Below, one piece after another: positions 7,967 through 14,841 of a stretch of 64,000 nt of DNA. A model generated the notes under the pieces. It saw only the letters and a list, made by a program, of their open reading frames with translations, ran no database searches and had not been told where the DNA came from. Positions within the stretch are counted from its first letter, which is position 1. Every line of letters starts with the position of its first letter. The translations under genes were made by a program, and so were the position numbers. This stretch comes from Candidatus Falkowiibacteriota bacterium (lineage in GTDB: Bacteria; Patescibacteriota; Patescibacteriia; Patescibacteriales; UBA12465), in contig JAPLVY010000004.1 in assembly GCA_026396875.1 (NCBI GenBank), positions 147,163-211,162 of the forward strand, in the 5' to 3' direction.

Positions 7967-9031
7967 ATGAAAAAAATTGTTATTTTTAGCATTATTTTTT
8001 CCTTCTTATTGGCTTCGGGCGTAGCCTTCGCCGCAAACGAGAAAAATGAAGCCGCCATTATCTTTAAAAGCGGCACTGATTTAAATGCCTTGCTAAAGTA
8101 TGATGGATTGAAAAAAAATGTTGTATTTCAGACTGGATGGATAAAAAGAACCATTAATCCCTTGATTAGTAGTGACAAGAATGTTAAGGTGAGCGAAAAA
8201 TACGCAATAAACAATTTTGTTGTTTATGGCACGAAAGATACTAAAAAATTCACAAAAACGGAGCGTGCCGATTTCATAGTTTTGTACAAAAGTAAATACA
8301 ACAAGCTGCCAAAGACTCAGATGGATTGGGAAAATTTATTAAAATTGAACAGTAACCATTCGCACGATATTTCTGGCTTTACGCAGGCATGTGAAGATTT
8401 TCCAGATAATTTGTCATCGTGCACAAAATATGAGTGCCAATCACCATCGGTCGAAGAAGCCTTTGTAAAATATAATATTGTTGGCATGGTAAGTGGAAAA
8501 TGTGTTTACCAATACAGAACGTCAACTGGCATAGGTGTAGATTGCAAGCTCTCTGATAGTTCAAGAAAGGTGTTCGTAAAGGCTCAGGAAATTAATTTTT
8601 TTGGTGGTGGTTGGTTAAGTAAATCGGAAAAGATGAGTTCCGAAGGAGACCCTGAATTGCGGACGGTTACCGGAGAGTCCTGCGTTGCACATATGCAATA
8701 TTCTAATCCCACGGAGACAAGCGATTATATGCGCAAGGTTTTAGTTCACAGTGTTCAAGTTGTGTTATCACGTTTCTTTGCTGTGATGAAGGAATATCCC
8801 GCGACTGCGGACAAAGCTTTTGCGGCGTTTGTGAGTAGTGGTCTTAACCGGACAAATCCCCAGGCAACAATCTTGTCTAAACAAGCCACCACCAGTCCAG
8901 CCCAAACAGGTAGTAATTGTTCATCTAGCACCCCCCTTATTTATGATAGCCAGCTAAATAACACTTCATATACTTTGGCTTATTGTCTTTCTACTGGTAT
9001 GGCTACGGCCACTCCAACGGGAATAAAATAA
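7967..9031 (+). CDS. Secreted protein with pseudopilin-like C-terminal tail
   Basis: A 354-residue protein with a clear signal peptide (MKKIVIFSIIFSFLLASGVAFA, cleavage after AFA). The middle part is unrecognised and has several Cys residues (CEDF, SSCTKYECQ, GKCVYQY, GVDCK) that could form disulfides outside the cell. The C-terminus (SYTLAYCLSTG...ATPTGIK) matches the end of the 5946-7394 product and of CPR pseudopilins, though the pilin N-helix is absent. It lies alone between the two copies of repeat B next to tRNA-Glu, as the cargo of the putative inner cassette. Function unknown. Confidence 0.75.
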   Translation: MKKIVIFSIIFSFLLASGVAFAANEKNEAAIIFKSGTDLNALLKYDGLKKNVVFQTGWIKRTINPLISSDKNVKVSEKYAINNFVVYGTKDTKKFTKTERADFIVLYKSKYNKLPKTQMDWENLLKLNSNHSHDISGFTQACEDFPDNLSSCTKYECQSPSVEEAFVKYNIVGMVSGKCVYQYRTSTGIGVDCKLSDSSRKVFVKAQEINFFGGGWLSKSEKMSSEGDPELRTVTGESCVAHMQYSNPTETSDYMRKVLVHSVQVVLSRFFAVMKEYPATADKAFAAFVSSGLNRTNPQATILSKQATTSPAQTGSNCSSSTPLIYDSQLNNTSYTLAYCLSTGMATATPTGIK

Positions 9032-9126
9032 CTGTTTTGCCTCGAGTGTCTTTGGCGCCCAATAATCTGTAATCATTTAAAAACACCTTACAATATTTGG
9101 TGTTTTTAATAATAGTTGATATAGCT

Positions 9127-9321
9127 CACAATCTCACCATTTTAGACAACCCAGTAAAAAATAATGACACAAAAATGTCACAACAACCTGGTAACAATTC
9201 TTCTTTTACCTAAAATCTAGGTCTCAAATAATCTCCAAATCACCAATAAAAAACAGGCTTTTCGCCCGTTTCTTAATTCGTAGTCCCTAGGGGAATCGAA
9301 CCCCTGTTACCAGGATGAGAA
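9127..9321. repeat. ~200-bp repeat B, copy 2, overlapping tRNA-Glu
   Basis: Partner of 7440-7639. It includes the tRNA-Glu terminator hairpin and runs into the tRNA gene as far as the anticodon loop, where homology with the other copy ends. Confidence 0.8.
9248..9275 (-). terminator. tRNA-Glu terminator
   Basis: On the minus strand GAAACGGGC and GCCTGTTTTTT form a hairpin with a T-run immediately after the tRNA 3' end. A diverged copy of this hairpin also follows the tRNA fragment at 7566-7592. Confidence 0.7.
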
Positions 9322-9352
9322 CCTGGTGTCCTAACCGTTAGACGAAGGGACC
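9281..9352 (-). tRNA. tRNA-Glu (CTC)
   Basis: A 72-nt cloverleaf: acceptor GGTCCCT/AGGGACT (first pair G-U), D stem GTCT/GGAC, anticodon stem CCAGG/CCTGG with loop TTCTCAT (anticodon CTC), and T arm AGGGG-TTCGATT-CCCCT. The 3' CCA is not encoded. It is transcribed toward the putative cassettes and its 3' half is duplicated 1.68 kb away. The G1-U72 pair is unusual for tRNA-Glu. Confidence 0.92.
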
Positions 9353-9361
9353 ATAATCTTT

Positions 9362-10268
9362 CTATTTCAATTTTTTGCCAATAAAATCTTGATGGCCGGA
9401 TAAAAAATCTTTAACGCTCATTACTCTCCCGCCTGCTAGCTGCAATTCAGTAATCTGCAGGGCACCGTCCGCACTTGCCAGACAAAGCTTTTTATCTGTC
9501 ATAAAAAGTTCTCCCGGAATTTTGCCCTCGGATTTCTCGATTTCCGATGATACCTTTACTATTTTTATCATTTTATCATCTTCTGTCAAGGCGAAGCTTC
9601 CTGGCCAAGGGGTGTAGGCGCGGATTTGTCTTTCCAACTCAATAGCACTTTTCTGAAAATCCAAGCGGCCATTTTCTTTTTTGACGGTGCGGTAATAGCT
9701 GGCGAGAGTATCGTCTTGAGCCCTAGCAACTAGCTTTCCAACGAGATAGTCTTTTAAGGCGGTAGGTAGAACTTTATTTGCCAGAGCTGCCACGGCATCA
9801 TGCAGATCTTCCAGGGTTTCCGTTCCGTGAAGGGAAATCGTAAATTGTTCCAAAATTGGTCCAGTGTCTAAACCAGCTTCCATTCTCATGATCGTGACCC
9901 CGGTCTCCTTGTCACCGTTTAGAATTGCGGCTTGCAGACAAGCGGCGCCGCGATATTTCGGCAGCAGGGAGAATATTGTGAGGGATAATCTGACCATAAG
10001 CGACCACCACGATTAGGTCTGGCTTTAAGGCAAGTAGCTCGTCATAAATTTCTCTGACCTTGGTTGGTTGTAAGACGGGGATTTCATATTTTTCAGCACA
10101 GACTTTGATGGCTGGTGCACCAAGAGTTTGTGATCTGCCAATTGGCTTGTCTTCTTGGGTAACTACGGCGCAAACTGAAAAATCTTCACTATTAATCAGT
10201 GATTCTAGTGCTGGGACGGCAAATTCTGGCGTTCCCATGAAGATTATGCGGCAACTCCGATTAGACAT
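9362..10268 (-). pseudogene. fmt: Methionyl-tRNA formyltransferase, frameshifted and deleted
   Basis: Two overlapping ORFs together cover Fmt. The first (from 10268) has IIFMGTPEFAVPALESL and DLIVVVAYGQIIPHNI. The second resumes with SLLPKYRGAA, the ETGVTIMRMEAGLDTGPIL block and the C-terminal domain. Compared with Fmt, about 12 residues are missing between the two blocks. This is the stretch that normally carries the NVHxS motif with the catalytic Asn and His, and the frame changes there. No reading frame supplies the lost motif. Fmt formylates initiator Met-tRNA before translation. The gene is therefore dead as written, or the assembly dropped about 35 bases. An intact def lies nearby. Confidence 0.85.
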
Positions 10269-10300
10269 ATTTCAGGCTTAAATGATATGATTAGCTTACT

Positions 10301-10915
10301 ATGTTTGAAGCAATCATTCAATGGGTCCTAAATCTCACCCAGGGGCTCGGTTACACCGGGGTCACTATATTAATGGCAATAGAAAGCTCTTTCTTGCCTT
10401 TGCCTTCCGAGCTGGTGATTCCGCCCGCAGCTTGGCTGGCGAGCGAGGGGAAAATGAGTCTCGGGTTGCTAATTATTGCCGGCACAATCGGTAGTGTTAT
10501 TGGTGCTTCTATTAATTATTTGTTATCCATGTGGCTTGGCCGGATGATTATTTATAAACTAGCTGATAAAAAGTTCTTCAGGGTCCTGGGGCTTAAGAGA
10601 GAAAAAATTGGGGAGGTGGAAAAAATGTTTCTATCGGACGCCAAAAGATCAACTTTTGTTGGCCGCTTTATTCCGGTGGTGCGTCACCTCATCTCCATCC
10701 CGGCTGGCTTTTGCCGGATGAATTATGGCTCATTTGTTCTCTACACAGCGCTTGGCTCATTTTTCTGGGTTTCTATTCTCGCGGCACTGGGGTTCTTCCT
10801 AGGTGCCAATCGTCAGCTTCTTGAACAATATTATCAAGAAATCAGTTGGTTATTGTTATTTTTAGGGATTATTTGGCTTATCTGGAAATTTCGCAAGAAA
10901 ATTTTTCATAATTAA
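10301..10915 (+). CDS. DedA-family membrane protein
   Basis: A 204-residue integral membrane protein of normal DedA length. The hallmark blocks are present: ESSFLPLPSELVIPPAAWLA near the N-terminus, GASINYLLSMWLGR, and FVGRFIPVVRHLISIPAGFCRMNY. DedA proteins are thought to be lipid scramblases or transporters acting on undecaprenyl-phosphate or phospholipids, needed for envelope integrity. It is divergent from fmt with a 32-bp gap, and is followed by a strong terminator. Confidence 0.92.
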   Translation: MFEAIIQWVLNLTQGLGYTGVTILMAIESSFLPLPSELVIPPAAWLASEGKMSLGLLIIAGTIGSVIGASINYLLSMWLGRMIIYKLADKKFFRVLGLKREKIGEVEKMFLSDAKRSTFVGRFIPVVRHLISIPAGFCRMNYGSFVLYTALGSFFWVSILAALGFFLGANRQLLEQYYQEISWLLLFLGIIWLIWKFRKKIFHN

Positions 10916-10936
10916 AATTTACCACTTATCTATGGC

Positions 10937-10966
10937 AAAAGGCCGGGAATTATCTCCTGGCCTTTT
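10937..10966 (+). terminator. Terminator after dedA
   Basis: Hairpin AAAAGGCC / GGCCTTTT with inner pairing GGA/TCC, followed by ATTTTTTT. Confidence 0.8.
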
Positions 10967-11016
10967 ATTTTTTTACTTAATATTAAGCAAAATAACTATT
11001 AGCGGCGGGCAGTCTA

Positions 11017-11045
11017 TTGACAAAACAATATTTTTATTATATAAT
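11017..11045 (+). promoter_or_regulatory. Consensus sigma70-type promoter
   Basis: TTGACA (11017-11022), a 17-base spacer and TATAAT (11040-11045): a perfect match to the consensus, reading toward the 170-residue gene at 11098. This predicts strong constitutive expression. Confidence 0.85.
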
Positions 11046-11097
11046 TAACAGTTCAATAGTAAATGAAATTTTTTAACAATCAAATACAATTTTAGTC

Positions 11098-11610
11098 ATG
11101 GAAGAAAACACAGAATTAGCAAGAAAAATCCTGAAAGCAAAAGAAACAGCAGAAGCAAACAAAGCAATGTTTATCTGCGCAATGTTCAAAGAAATTGGAA
11201 ATTACAAAAACGTTTTGGTGACTTTGCCAAGCGAGCACGATGTGCATTTCAAATTGATCCCAGAGAACAAAGTTGTTACCCTGGATCATCCGGAAGAAGT
11301 AACCACCATTCCTTCATATCTCCGTCGCGGAGATAACTTTAGCGGAACCTGGTTAACCCGCAATGTTTATAACTTCAAAGGCAACAGCGGACCACAGGTA
11401 GTGGACATCGTAGTTATCGAAAAAACCAATCACTTTAGTGATGGGGGGAAAGCATTAATCTTGAACATTTTCTGCAAACCGCTTCCGAAGGAAGCGGATG
11501 AAAGAATCCCAGCCAAGTGGAAATTAAAAATTGGAACGCCCAAAGGTGATTTTAAAATCTTAGGGACTGCAGATAAATTTATTTCTTTTGAAGAAATCAA
11601 TCAGAAATAA
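11098..11610 (+). CDS. Strongly promoted cytoplasmic protein of unknown function
   Basis: A 170-residue protein with an N-terminal charged helix (about 1-35) and a mixed beta-rich remainder (SYLRRGDNFSGTWLTRNVYN, GPQVVDIVVIEKTNHFSDGG). No signal peptide or membrane segment. It stands alone between its own perfect consensus promoter and a strong terminator, and has A-rich, uniform codon use in the first 30 codons, which together suggest an abundant protein. No family is recognised. Confidence 0.75.
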   Translation: MEENTELARKILKAKETAEANKAMFICAMFKEIGNYKNVLVTLPSEHDVHFKLIPENKVVTLDHPEEVTTIPSYLRRGDNFSGTWLTRNVYNFKGNSGPQVVDIVVIEKTNHFSDGGKALILNIFCKPLPKEADERIPAKWKLKIGTPKGDFKILGTADKFISFEEINQK

Positions 11611-11630
11611 TTTATCACACAGCGAAAATA

Positions 11631-11664
11631 AAAAGGCAGAAACTTGATTTCTGCCTCTTTTTTT
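11631..11664. terminator. Bidirectional terminator between convergent genes
   Basis: Hairpin AGGCAGAAA / TTTCTGCCT followed by CTTTTTTT; it separates the 170-residue gene from def. Confidence 0.85.
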
Positions 11665-11680
11665 ATTCAAAATATGTTTT

Positions 11681-12178
11681 TTATTTTTTGTTTGGCTCCA
11701 GGTAGTCGATAAATAGGATGCCATCCAAATGATCAACCTCGTGTTGAATAGCTCGAGCGAGCAGGGGGTCTTCGGCCTGAATTTTTTTCTTTTTTCCTTT
11801 GAGATCAAAATAAAGACAGGTAACTTTTTTGTGGCGTTCAATCGGGTGATAAATAATTTCCCCGGAGCTATCGATAATGGAAAGGCAACCTTCTTGTTCG
11901 GTAATTTTTCCGCGCGATTTTTTGGTAATTTTGGGGTTGATGAGAAATAGGCTTTGATTATCATGTCGCAACACAACCATGCGAACATTCTCGCCGACTT
12001 GCGGTGCGGCCAGGCCAGCGCCGTCTTTTTCTAACATTGTTTTTTCTAAGTCAAAAGCCAGATCTCTAATCTTCTGACTCACTATCTCCTTCTCGGTAAG
12101 TCCTTGGGAGATTTTTCTTAAGATAGGGTCGGGGTAGTGGACGATTGGCAAAGTTTTGGCTACCGGGGTTTTTTTCAT
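11681..12178 (-). CDS. def: Peptide deformylase
   Basis: A 165-residue protein with all three deformylase motifs: GAGLAAPQVG, EQEGCLSI (Cys metal ligand) and QHEVDHLDG (HEXXH zinc/iron site with catalytic Glu). It removes the formyl group from nascent protein N-termini. It is the last gene of a minus-strand run after a LigB-like gene and a small conserved protein. It overlaps the end of the 121-residue ORF by 113 bases in another frame. Its partner enzyme Fmt appears disrupted 2 kb away, which is unexpected given that def looks intact. Confidence 0.95.
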   Translation of the reverse strand: MKKTPVAKTLPIVHYPDPILRKISQGLTEKEIVSQKIRDLAFDLEKTMLEKDGAGLAAPQVGENVRMVVLRHDNQSLFLINPKITKKSRGKITEQEGCLSIIDSSGEIIYHPIERHKKVTCLYFDLKGKKKKIQAEDPLLARAIQHEVDHLDGILFIDYLEPNKK

Positions 12179-12431
12179 ATTTTTGTTCGATTACTTTGAA
12201 GAAGTATTTCCATTTTTCGCCAGCTTGGCAGAGTTCTTTGGTGTCAGTGATTGCTCTCCTGATCTCTTCTGGAGTTTTTTCTTTGCAGACTTTAAATACC
12301 GACCCTCGTTTAAAATTAGGAATCGCTAGCTCTTTGATTACTGATAAGGCCAAGTCTTGCCAGGGATAAGCTGGCGCTTTGACGCTTTTTTTCTTGGCGA
12401 CGATTTCTGAAAAAGAAGAAAAGCCGCTCAT
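12066..12431 (-). CDS. Small conserved CPR-type protein overlapping def
   Basis: A 121-residue ORF whose first 90 residues (AYPWQDLALSVIKELAIPNF, then a Thr/Asp/Lys-rich helix with CQAGEKWKYFFKVI) look like a compact helical domain. Its ATG overlaps the stop of the LigB-like gene (ATGA), which implies translational coupling. The last ~37 residues overlap the def start in another frame and are basic and low in hydrophobics. The original stop may have been lost, or the overlap is genuine. Function unknown. Confidence 0.6.
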   Translation of the reverse strand: MSGFSSFSEIVAKKKSVKAPAYPWQDLALSVIKELAIPNFKRGSVFKVCKEKTPEEIRRAITDTKELCQAGEKWKYFFKVIEQKYEKNPGSQNFANRPLPRPYLKKNLPRTYREGDSESED

Positions 12432-13234
12432 AGATTTTCCGCCGTTAGGCGCATGGTTAGATAGCCAATGCCGAGCTCGGTTTGATAGGCTAATCCCTGG
12501 ACCTTAATCTCAGTTTCGGCACCCTCAAGGATGCCGATGGCCAAGGTCACTGATTTTAGTCCGCATTCCGCGGCGTTCTTAACGAGATTTTCGTCGAGCT
12601 TCAGAATGTTTTCTGCTGGTGCCTCACTGTTAAGATATTCAATTAGCTTATTATCAAACTTTGCTCCCTTGGGGGAATATCCAGCCGGCGAGGTTTTTTT
12701 CAAACGGTGTGATAAATCCCCAGAGGCGATAATGGCGACTTTTTCCGCGCTGTCTTTGATTATCTTCCCGATGGCGCGGCCAAAAAGCAATTGTTCTTCC
12801 AGGCTGCCAGAGGAGTAGGATAATTGAATAATCTTCGGACTACCCAAGCTGCCAGTAAGTAGCGTGAGCGGAATAGAAGAAGCATAATCCAGCTTTTCAG
12901 TGCTTAGAAGTTGAATAGGGAATTCTGGACGCAATTTTTCTTTGAAGCTTTGCAGGAGTGCTGGATTGTTGGGAAATTTTTTGCCGTTAGCCAAGAATCC
13001 CAATTCGGAGAAATTTGCCTCTAGTTCCAAGGAGCTATTAAAATAAAAATTTTTTCCCGGAGTTTTGGCGTGAGGAGTAATAATAATTATGGTTTCTGGT
13101 TGGAGTAGCTCAAGTTCGCTCCCTAGTTTTTCATAGGCGGCAGTAGTTTTGGCAATCAATCGGTAATTGTCTTTGGCAATCTCGGGAATAAGCAGAGGGG
13201 AGTGTGGTACGAGAGCGGCAAATTGTATTTTCAT
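12428..13234 (-). CDS. Class III extradiol dioxygenase-like protein (LigB/MEMO family)
   Basis: The ORF track starts earlier, but the family begins at MKIQFAALVPHSPLLIPEI, so ATG 13234 is taken as start (268 residues). LVPHSPLL and the block IIASGDLSHRL are the LigB/AMMECR-system B signatures, with His residues that bind metal in active members. Such proteins occur with AMMECR1 and radical-SAM partners in the AmmeMemoRadiSam system; neither partner is in the window. It begins 8 bases after the stop of the upstream secreted protein and its stop overlaps the next ATG, so the run looks like one operon. Confidence 0.85.
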   Translation of the reverse strand: MKIQFAALVPHSPLLIPEIAKDNYRLIAKTTAAYEKLGSELELLQPETIIIITPHAKTPGKNFYFNSSLELEANFSELGFLANGKKFPNNPALLQSFKEKLRPEFPIQLLSTEKLDYASSIPLTLLTGSLGSPKIIQLSYSSGSLEEQLLFGRAIGKIIKDSAEKVAIIASGDLSHRLKKTSPAGYSPKGAKFDNKLIEYLNSEAPAENILKLDENLVKNAAECGLKSVTLAIGILEGAETEIKVQGLAYQTELGIGYLTMRLTAENL

Positions 13235-13241
13235 ATATTTC

Positions 13242-14723
13242 TTAGTTGGCGAATTGAATTGGCAGACCCATGTCGTAGATATAAAGCAATTGTGGCGTGA
13301 CCGTGATAACATTTTCAAGATTGTAGCCCATTTTCAGAAAAACGTCATCAGAGGCGAATGGTCTTTTTCTGCCATTAGCAATCATGTAAATTGTTGGTGA
13401 GCTAGGCGAAGAAAGCAGGGTGCCGTCACCGAATAGGACCTGGCTGCCAGTTTTGTATTTGGCCAGCTCTTTACTATCCACCTTGGTGATTTTGCGGTCA
13501 CTGAACTTATAAGTCAAGATGGCCTTATCAGTTATTGGAAATTTTTGGCCATTTTCTACATAAAAACGCAACCCAGACTTCTTGTCTTGAAGAATGGCCC
13601 CGGTGGCATAGGTGGTCGTTGCTGTGATTTCGGTGCCAGTTTGATAGCCACTCAATTCTTCGGTGGTCGCCGGGATAATTTCTTCTTTGTTGAAGCCGAT
13701 CTTTTTGAAGGCATTCATATTGGCAATCGGGCGCTTGGTGCTATCCACTATTAAGAAGATAGTTTTACTCGGGTCGCTGACCAAGGAATAGTTAGGGAAT
13801 TTGATGCCAGCTCCTTTTTCGTAATTATTCAAAATATCATTTGTGGTTTTAACGACCTGGCTTTTATTAAAGCGTGAGGCAAAAGCCCCGGCACTCAAGA
13901 ATGGTCTCTTTTTGCCATTTTCCAGCAGCCAAACTCCAGCGTCACCTTCTACTTGCAAAAGAGTTCCGTCTGGGTAGAAGGTTTTGGTGGTTGGGAAATA
14001 TTTTTTCCATAGCTTAAAGAAATTGTAATTACCATTAAAAACATGTGGGGTGTAGTTGTAGAGGGCGGCAGTGGCTCGATTTTGTGGCGTGACCGACATT
14101 GGAGTATTGATTATTGTGCCGGAGGAATTAGAAAAATTATAAGTCTGACCAGCTTTGTATGGATATCGTTGCTGTTCGTTGACGTAAGCCAGAAATTGCA
14201 GAGAAGCACTGTTTATTTGTTTGCCAAGGCCTTTGTAGTAGGGGTTGCAAGCCAAGCTGTCGGGGCAACCATAGCCGGTAGCCCAGTCCAAACTGCTTTG
14301 ACTGGGGTTAGCTTTCTCGATCAGGCCTTGTTCCTTCTGAAGTAATACCAACAATAGTTTTGGATTAACAGTGGTAATTATTCGACAGTGGGCTTTCTTG
14401 TCAGCCTCAGTTGGAGAGTCGCCAAGGTCGATCCCAGAACAATCATAATTTTGATGAGTTGCATCATAAATCATTTCTGCCGCTGACTTGTCTGGAGTGC
14501 CATGAGAGTTAAAAGTGTGATAATTAGCCAAATAGCTATTTTTTTGACTCAGGAAATTTTGGATGTCGGATAACTGCATACTGCTATAATCCAACAACTC
14601 GGCATCGCTAATAATATTCTCTGGGTTAAATTCTGGGTCAATGTCAGCTGCTTTGGCGCTTTGCGAAAAAGCAAAAAACGCTAGTAACACCAAAAAAATT
14701 GTTGACGGAATTTTCTTCAACAT
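13242..14723 (-). CDS. Secreted peptidoglycan-hydrolase-like protein with C-terminal repeats
   Basis: A 493-residue protein with a signal peptide (IFLVLLAFFAFSQSAKAA). Residues 30-250 resemble a lysozyme/glucosaminidase-type domain as seen in Gram-positive and CPR surface proteins (NPKLLLVLLQKEQGLIE, LDWATGYGCPDSLACNPYYK, NRATAALYNYTPHV). Residues 255-493 are tandem repeats of about 60-70 residues built on PDGTLL...W/Y-L-NGKKRPF, likely a beta-propeller or cell-wall-binding array. It is probably anchored at or released to the cell surface. First gene of the run that leads to def. Confidence 0.78.
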   Translation of the reverse strand: MLKKIPSTIFLVLLAFFAFSQSAKAADIDPEFNPENIISDAELLDYSSMQLSDIQNFLSQKNSYLANYHTFNSHGTPDKSAAEMIYDATHQNYDCSGIDLGDSPTEADKKAHCRIITTVNPKLLLVLLQKEQGLIEKANPSQSSLDWATGYGCPDSLACNPYYKGLGKQINSASLQFLAYVNEQQRYPYKAGQTYNFSNSSGTIINTPMSVTPQNRATAALYNYTPHVFNGNYNFFKLWKKYFPTTKTFYPDGTLLQVEGDAGVWLLENGKKRPFLSAGAFASRFNKSQVVKTTNDILNNYEKGAGIKFPNYSLVSDPSKTIFLIVDSTKRPIANMNAFKKIGFNKEEIIPATTEELSGYQTGTEITATTTYATGAILQDKKSGLRFYVENGQKFPITDKAILTYKFSDRKITKVDSKELAKYKTGSQVLFGDGTLLSSPSSPTIYMIANGRKRPFASDDVFLKMGYNLENVITVTPQLLYIYDMGLPIQFAN

Positions 14724-14797
14724 ATCGGAAAAATATTAATAATTACTTCTTCATTATAATATAAAAGGGGAATAAGGGCAAAATATTAGGATTTTAA

Positions 14798-14826
14798 AAT
14801 AAACCGCTCTTTGCGGTTTATTTTTA
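14798..14826. terminator. Terminator after clpB
   Basis: Hairpin AATAAACCGC / GCGGTTTATT with a T-rich flank on both strands; it lies after the clpB stop and upstream of the next minus-strand gene. Confidence 0.75.
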
Positions 14827-14841
14827 ATCGTTTTTTCAGTC

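Larger units (their letters stand above)
7640..9280. mobile_element. Putative tRNA-Glu-associated cassette, inner unit
   Basis: A 1.64-kb segment bounded by the intact tRNA-Glu gene and by the 41-nt tRNA fragment at 7599-7639. It holds, from the tRNA side, the ~155-bp repeat B end, one secreted-protein gene (7967-9031) and the 45-bp repeat A (7776-7820). The outer unit has the same order of parts but its cargo gene is inverted relative to the ends. There is no recombinase gene, so movement would need an enzyme in trans. Confidence 0.45.

Noticed and set aside
7967-9031. Cargo gene as a recombinase
   Set aside because: It has a signal peptide and extracellular-type cysteines and none of the R-H-R-Y residues of tyrosine recombinases.
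9362-10268. Programmed frameshift or translational bypass in fmt (and likewise adk)
   Set aside because: The missing catalytic residues are not encoded in any frame, so recoding could not restore the proteins.
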